From positions 310,001 through 374,000 of the forward strand of contig NZ_CP025430.1 of NCBI RefSeq assembly GCF_002847445.1: a stretch of DNA of 64,000 nt. The letters are read 5' to 3'. The position numbers were made by a program, and so were the translations under genes. The notes beneath the pieces are model-generated. The model searched no databases, was not told the origin of the DNA, and was given only the letters and a program-made list of their open reading frames with translations. Below, piece by piece: positions 61,486-64,000 of the stretch. This stretch comes from Paracoccus zhejiangensis (GTDB taxonomy: Bacteria > Pseudomonadota > Alphaproteobacteria > Rhodobacterales > Rhodobacteraceae). Numbering within the stretch: the stretch's first letter is position 1; each line of letters begins with the position of its first letter.

Positions 61486-62670
61486 TCAGTGATAGCCGAC
61501 AACGTCCAGCTTGCCGTCCTTCATGACGGTTTCGCGGAAGCTGCCGCCGCTTTCGCCGTTGCCGATCAGCTCGACCGAGCTGGCCCCATCATAGTCGATG
61601 TCGGTGCCTGCGGCGAGCAGTTCCAGACCCTTGGCCAGTTCACCCGGCAGGATCTTCTCGCCCGGCGCGTTGGCGATCTCGGTGATCTTGTCCTTGTAGA
61701 CGGACGGATCGGTCGATTTCGCCGCTTCCATCGCCAGCAGCATCAGTGCCGCCGCGTCATAGGCCTCGCCGGCATAGGGCGAGGTCGGGTCGAAGCCGGC
61801 TGCGGTGGCCATCTCGTTGAACTTGGTGCGGCCATCGCCTTCGGAGGCCGGGTTGATGCCGATCGAACCCTCGGTTTCGCCGCCGAAATTGGTCTCCAGC
61901 GCGGTGCCGACCATGCCGTCGGGGAAGACGAAGGTCGAGAAGGCGCCGGTGTCCAGCGCCGCGCGGGTCACGCCCGAGCCGCCCTGGTCGACATAGCCGG
62001 CCACGACCAGCGCATCGCCACCGGCAGCGGCCAGCGCCGCCACTTCGGCGGTATAGTCGGCCTTGCCGTCGTCATGCGGGGCATTGATGGTGACCTTGCC
62101 GCCCTTGGCTTCGTAGGCTGCGGCAAAGCTGTCGGCCAGGCCCTTGCCATAGTCGTTGTTGGTATAGGTCACCGCGACCGTCTTGATGTCCTTGGCGATC
62201 AGCAGGTCGGCCATGACTTCGCCCTGACGCGCATCCGAGGGCGCGGTGCGGAAGAACAGCCCGCCATCCTCCATCGAGGTCAGTGCCGGCGAGGTGGCCG
62301 AGGGCGAGATCATCACGATGCCGTTGGGCATCCCGACCTTCTCCAGCGTGGCGATGGTTTCGCCCGAGCACATGCCGCCCATGATGCCCTTCACACCTTC
62401 GGCGGTCACCAGACGCTCGGCCGCGGCGGTGGCAGCGGCAGCGTCGATGCAGGTGGTGTCGGCGGTGACGGCGGTCACGGTCGAGCCACCCAGCAGCTTG
62501 CCCGAGTCGCTGACCTCTTTCATGGCGAGTTGCGCGCCGGCATCCATCGGGCCGGCGAGCGATTCCAGCGGGCCGGTATAGCCCAGCAGAATGCCCATCT
62601 TGACATCTTCAGCGCCTGCGGCACCGGCCATCAATGCGCCGGTGGCGGCGGCAAGAAGTAGTTTTTTCAT
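61486..62670 (-). CDS. livK: branched-chain amino acid ABC transporter substrate-binding protein
   Basis: Periplasmic binding protein of 394 residues with a Sec signal peptide ending GAAGAEDVK. The type I fold shows VKMGILLGYTGPLESLAGPM at the start and MISPSATSPALT and NNDYGKGLADSF at the ligand cleft. First gene of the operon with livG, livF, a small secreted protein, livH and livM. The ligand may be a branched-chain amino acid or another amide; the sequence does not settle this. The start at 62670 gives a normal signal peptide. Confidence 0.9.
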   Translation of the reverse strand: MKKLLLAAATGALMAGAAGAEDVKMGILLGYTGPLESLAGPMDAGAQLAMKEVSDSGKLLGGSTVTAVTADTTCIDAAAATAAAERLVTAEGVKGIMGGMCSGETIATLEKVGMPNGIVMISPSATSPALTSMEDGGLFFRTAPSDARQGEVMADLLIAKDIKTVAVTYTNNDYGKGLADSFAAAYEAKGGKVTINAPHDDGKADYTAEVAALAAAGGDALVVAGYVDQGGSGVTRAALDTGAFSTFVFPDGMVGTALETNFGGETEGSIGINPASEGDGRTKFNEMATAAGFDPTSPYAGEAYDAAALMLLAMEAAKSTDPSVYKDKITEIANAPGEKILPGELAKGLELLAAGTDIDYDGASSVELIGNGESGGSFRETVMKDGKLDVVGYH

Positions 62671-62830
62671 ATGCTTGTCTCCCAGTTGGAACAATGTCCT
62701 GCGCGGCAGGTTAAAAGGCGCATTCCCAAAAGAAAAGCATCATATCTCAGTGTCGGACCTGCCTATTCGGGCAGTTCGACATGATTCCGGGCGGAATGCC
62801 TGTTGCCGGTTGGCTGACACCCGTGCCGGG

Positions 62831-63319
62831 TCAGCGCCAACCCAACCGCTCGCGCCGGCGGAAGGGGCTGGCGAGGAGGGTGAAGACGATCCAGCCGAGG
62901 AGGAAGCCGATGCCCGCCGCGGCCAGCCCGGCGAAGGTCACCGGTACGGCGGGGCTGAAATCGCCCCAGGTCGCGGCGAGGGTTTCGCGGTCGCGCAGCC
63001 GGTGGGGCAAGGCCATCCGCTCCAGCGGGCCGGCGAGGCGCAGCATGGCGAGGTCCGCCGCCGCGTGCTCGAGCCTGTCGAAGGTCCGGCGCATATCGCC
63101 CTGATGCAGATCGCGAAATTCGCTGCCGCCGAGATCGGCCAGCGCCGCCTCGCGGGTCAGGCCGGCGCGGGACGCGCTTGCGTCGAATTCGGCGGCGACG
63201 CGAGTCAGGGCATCGACCTGTCCGCCAAGCCGCTGGACGTACTGGTCGGAAAAGGCCGGGAACTGCGACAGGCCGGCGGCGCAGAGCAGCGCCACCAGCA
63301 GCCGCAGGAACCCGGTCAC
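62831..63319 (-). CDS. DUF2937 family membrane protein
   Basis: Protein of 162 residues. The start, with a hydrophobic helix followed by [21 protein letters not shown], matches DUF2937. A second helix lies near the C-terminus ([20 protein letters not shown]). Function unknown. Its ATG overlaps the proS stop (ATGA at 63316-63319), so it is co-translated with prolyl-tRNA synthetase. A GC hairpin near 62813-62835 covers its stop codon and may end the transcript. Confidence 0.85.
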   Translation of the reverse strand: MTGFLRLLVALLCAAGLSQFPAFSDQYVQRLGGQVDALTRVAAEFDASASRAGLTREAALADLGGSEFRDLHQGDMRRTFDRLEHAAADLAMLRLAGPLERMALPHRLRDRETLAATWGDFSPAVPVTFAGLAAAGIGFLLGWIVFTLLASPFRRRERLGWR

Positions 63320-64000
63320 AGCTTCGCGGCCGCCAGCACCGGCCGGTAGATCTCGTCCAGACGGGCGACGGCATCCTGCGCCGCGATCTCTTCGCTTTCG
63401 CCGCTGCGCCGGTTGGTCAGCTCGACCTTGTTATTGGCCAGCCCGCGCGGGCCGACGGTGATGCGCCAGGGCAGGCCGATCAGGTCCATGGTGGCAAACT
63501 TCGCCCCCGCCCGCTCGTCCCGGTCGTCGTAAAGCGGATCGAGCCCCTTGGCCTTCAGCTCGCGATACAGCGCCTCGCAGGCACTGTCGGTCGAGGGATC
63601 GCCCTGCTTCAGGTTCACGATGCCGACATGGAAGGGGGTCACGCCCTCGGGCCAGATGATGCCCTTCTCGTCATGATTGGCCTCGATGATCGCCCCTAGC
63701 AGGCGGCTGACGCCGATGCCGTGGCTGCCCATATGCACCGGCACCCGCGCGCCATCGGGGCCGACGACCGTGGCGCCCATCGGCTCGGAATACTTGGTGC
63801 CGAAATAGAAGATCTGCCCGACCTCGATGCCGCGCGCGGTGCGGCGGCGTTCCTCGGGCACCTTGTCGAAGATCGCCTGGTCATGGGTCTCGTCGGTGCG
63901 GGCATAGCGGCTGGTGAATTCCTCCAGCACGGCCTGGCACTGCTCGACGCTGTCGTAATCGATCTCGCGGTCGCCGAAGGTCAGGTCGGTGATCTCGCTG
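63316..64000 (-). CDS. proS: prolyl-tRNA synthetase (3' part only)
   Basis: The last 228 residues are inside the window and the gene continues past base 64000. The frame is open from the window edge ([17 protein letters not shown] is upstream of the first Met). Motif 3 is [16 protein letters not shown], followed by the anticodon-binding domain ([13 protein letters not shown], then [13 protein letters not shown]). The end at LAAAKL without a C-terminal zinc domain fits the alphaproteobacterial class of ProS. Confidence 0.95.
   Translation of the reverse strand, partial: SEITDLTFGDREIDYDSVEQCQAVLEEFTSRYARTDETHDQAIFDKVPEERRRTARGIEVGQIFYFGTKYSEPMGATVVGPDGARVPVHMGSHGIGVSRLLGAIIEANHDEKGIIWPEGVTPFHVGIVNLKQGDPSTDSACEALYRELKAKGLDPLYDDRDERAGAKFATMDLIGLPWRITVGPRGLANNKVELTNRRSGESEEIAAQDAVARLDEIYRPVLAAAKL

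Noticed and set aside
1..64000. tRNA, rRNA, CRISPR array, prophage or replication origin
   Set aside because: Gaps between genes were read on both strands and show no cloverleaf, repeat-spacer pattern, integrase or DnaA-box cluster.

Overview
The window is a high-GC alphaproteobacterial chromosome segment. Gene content and protein style point to the Rhodobacteraceae/Paracoccaceae, most likely a Paracoccus-like organism; this assignment is inferred from gene families and order, not from a marker gene. I saw no rRNA, tRNA, CRISPR array, prophage or intact insertion sequence.

Layout. 1-8.9 kb holds housekeeping genes: hisZ (partial), hisS, slyX, purF, cvpA, radA, a lolCD lipoprotein-export pair, a lipoprotein cytochrome c and a PAP2-like protein. 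8.9-13.0 kb is a small accessory zone around parE (topoisomerase IV): a lower-GC HEPN/AbiU2-like gene, a BrnT/BrnA toxin-antitoxin locus whose toxin has a one-base frameshift, and an intact Phd/Doc module. 13.0-19.3 kb returns to core genes: a glutathione transferase, a D,D-carboxypeptidase with a SPOR domain, clpS, an RsmC-like methyltransferase, a short-chain dehydrogenase with a degenerate active site, a lipoprotein and hemF.

19.6-50.5 kb is a methylated-amine catabolic region that encodes an apparently complete route from trimethylamine to ammonium and one-carbon units. Tmm oxidises TMA to TMAO. Tdm splits TMAO into dimethylamine and formaldehyde. DmmABC, with DmmD, demethylates dimethylamine to methylamine. 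GmaS and MgsABC convert methylamine to N-methylglutamate. The sarcosine-oxidase-like MgdABCD oxidises N-methylglutamate back to glutamate and a C1 unit. FolD and PurU then handle the folate-bound C1. Embedded in the region are two APC-family permeases (one in a six-gene operon with five small or uncharacterised, mostly membrane, proteins), four DNA-binding regulators (XRE-cupin, GlxA/AraC, LysR, GntR), a periplasmic-binding-protein-like protein without a signal peptide, and a truncated haemoglobin. Shared motifs in several promoters suggest coordinated control.

50.5-64 kb is again mostly core: an M24 aminopeptidase P, a UPF0173 metallo-hydrolase, recJ, glpX, a BolA protein, a J-domain protein, a branched-chain amino acid ABC operon (livK-G-F-x-H-M), a DUF2937 protein and the 3' part of proS.

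A repeat of roughly 170 bp occurs twice, each time between the 3' ends of convergent genes (slyX/purF and hemF/gmaS). It can fold into a GC-rich hairpin and may be a dispersed terminator-like element.
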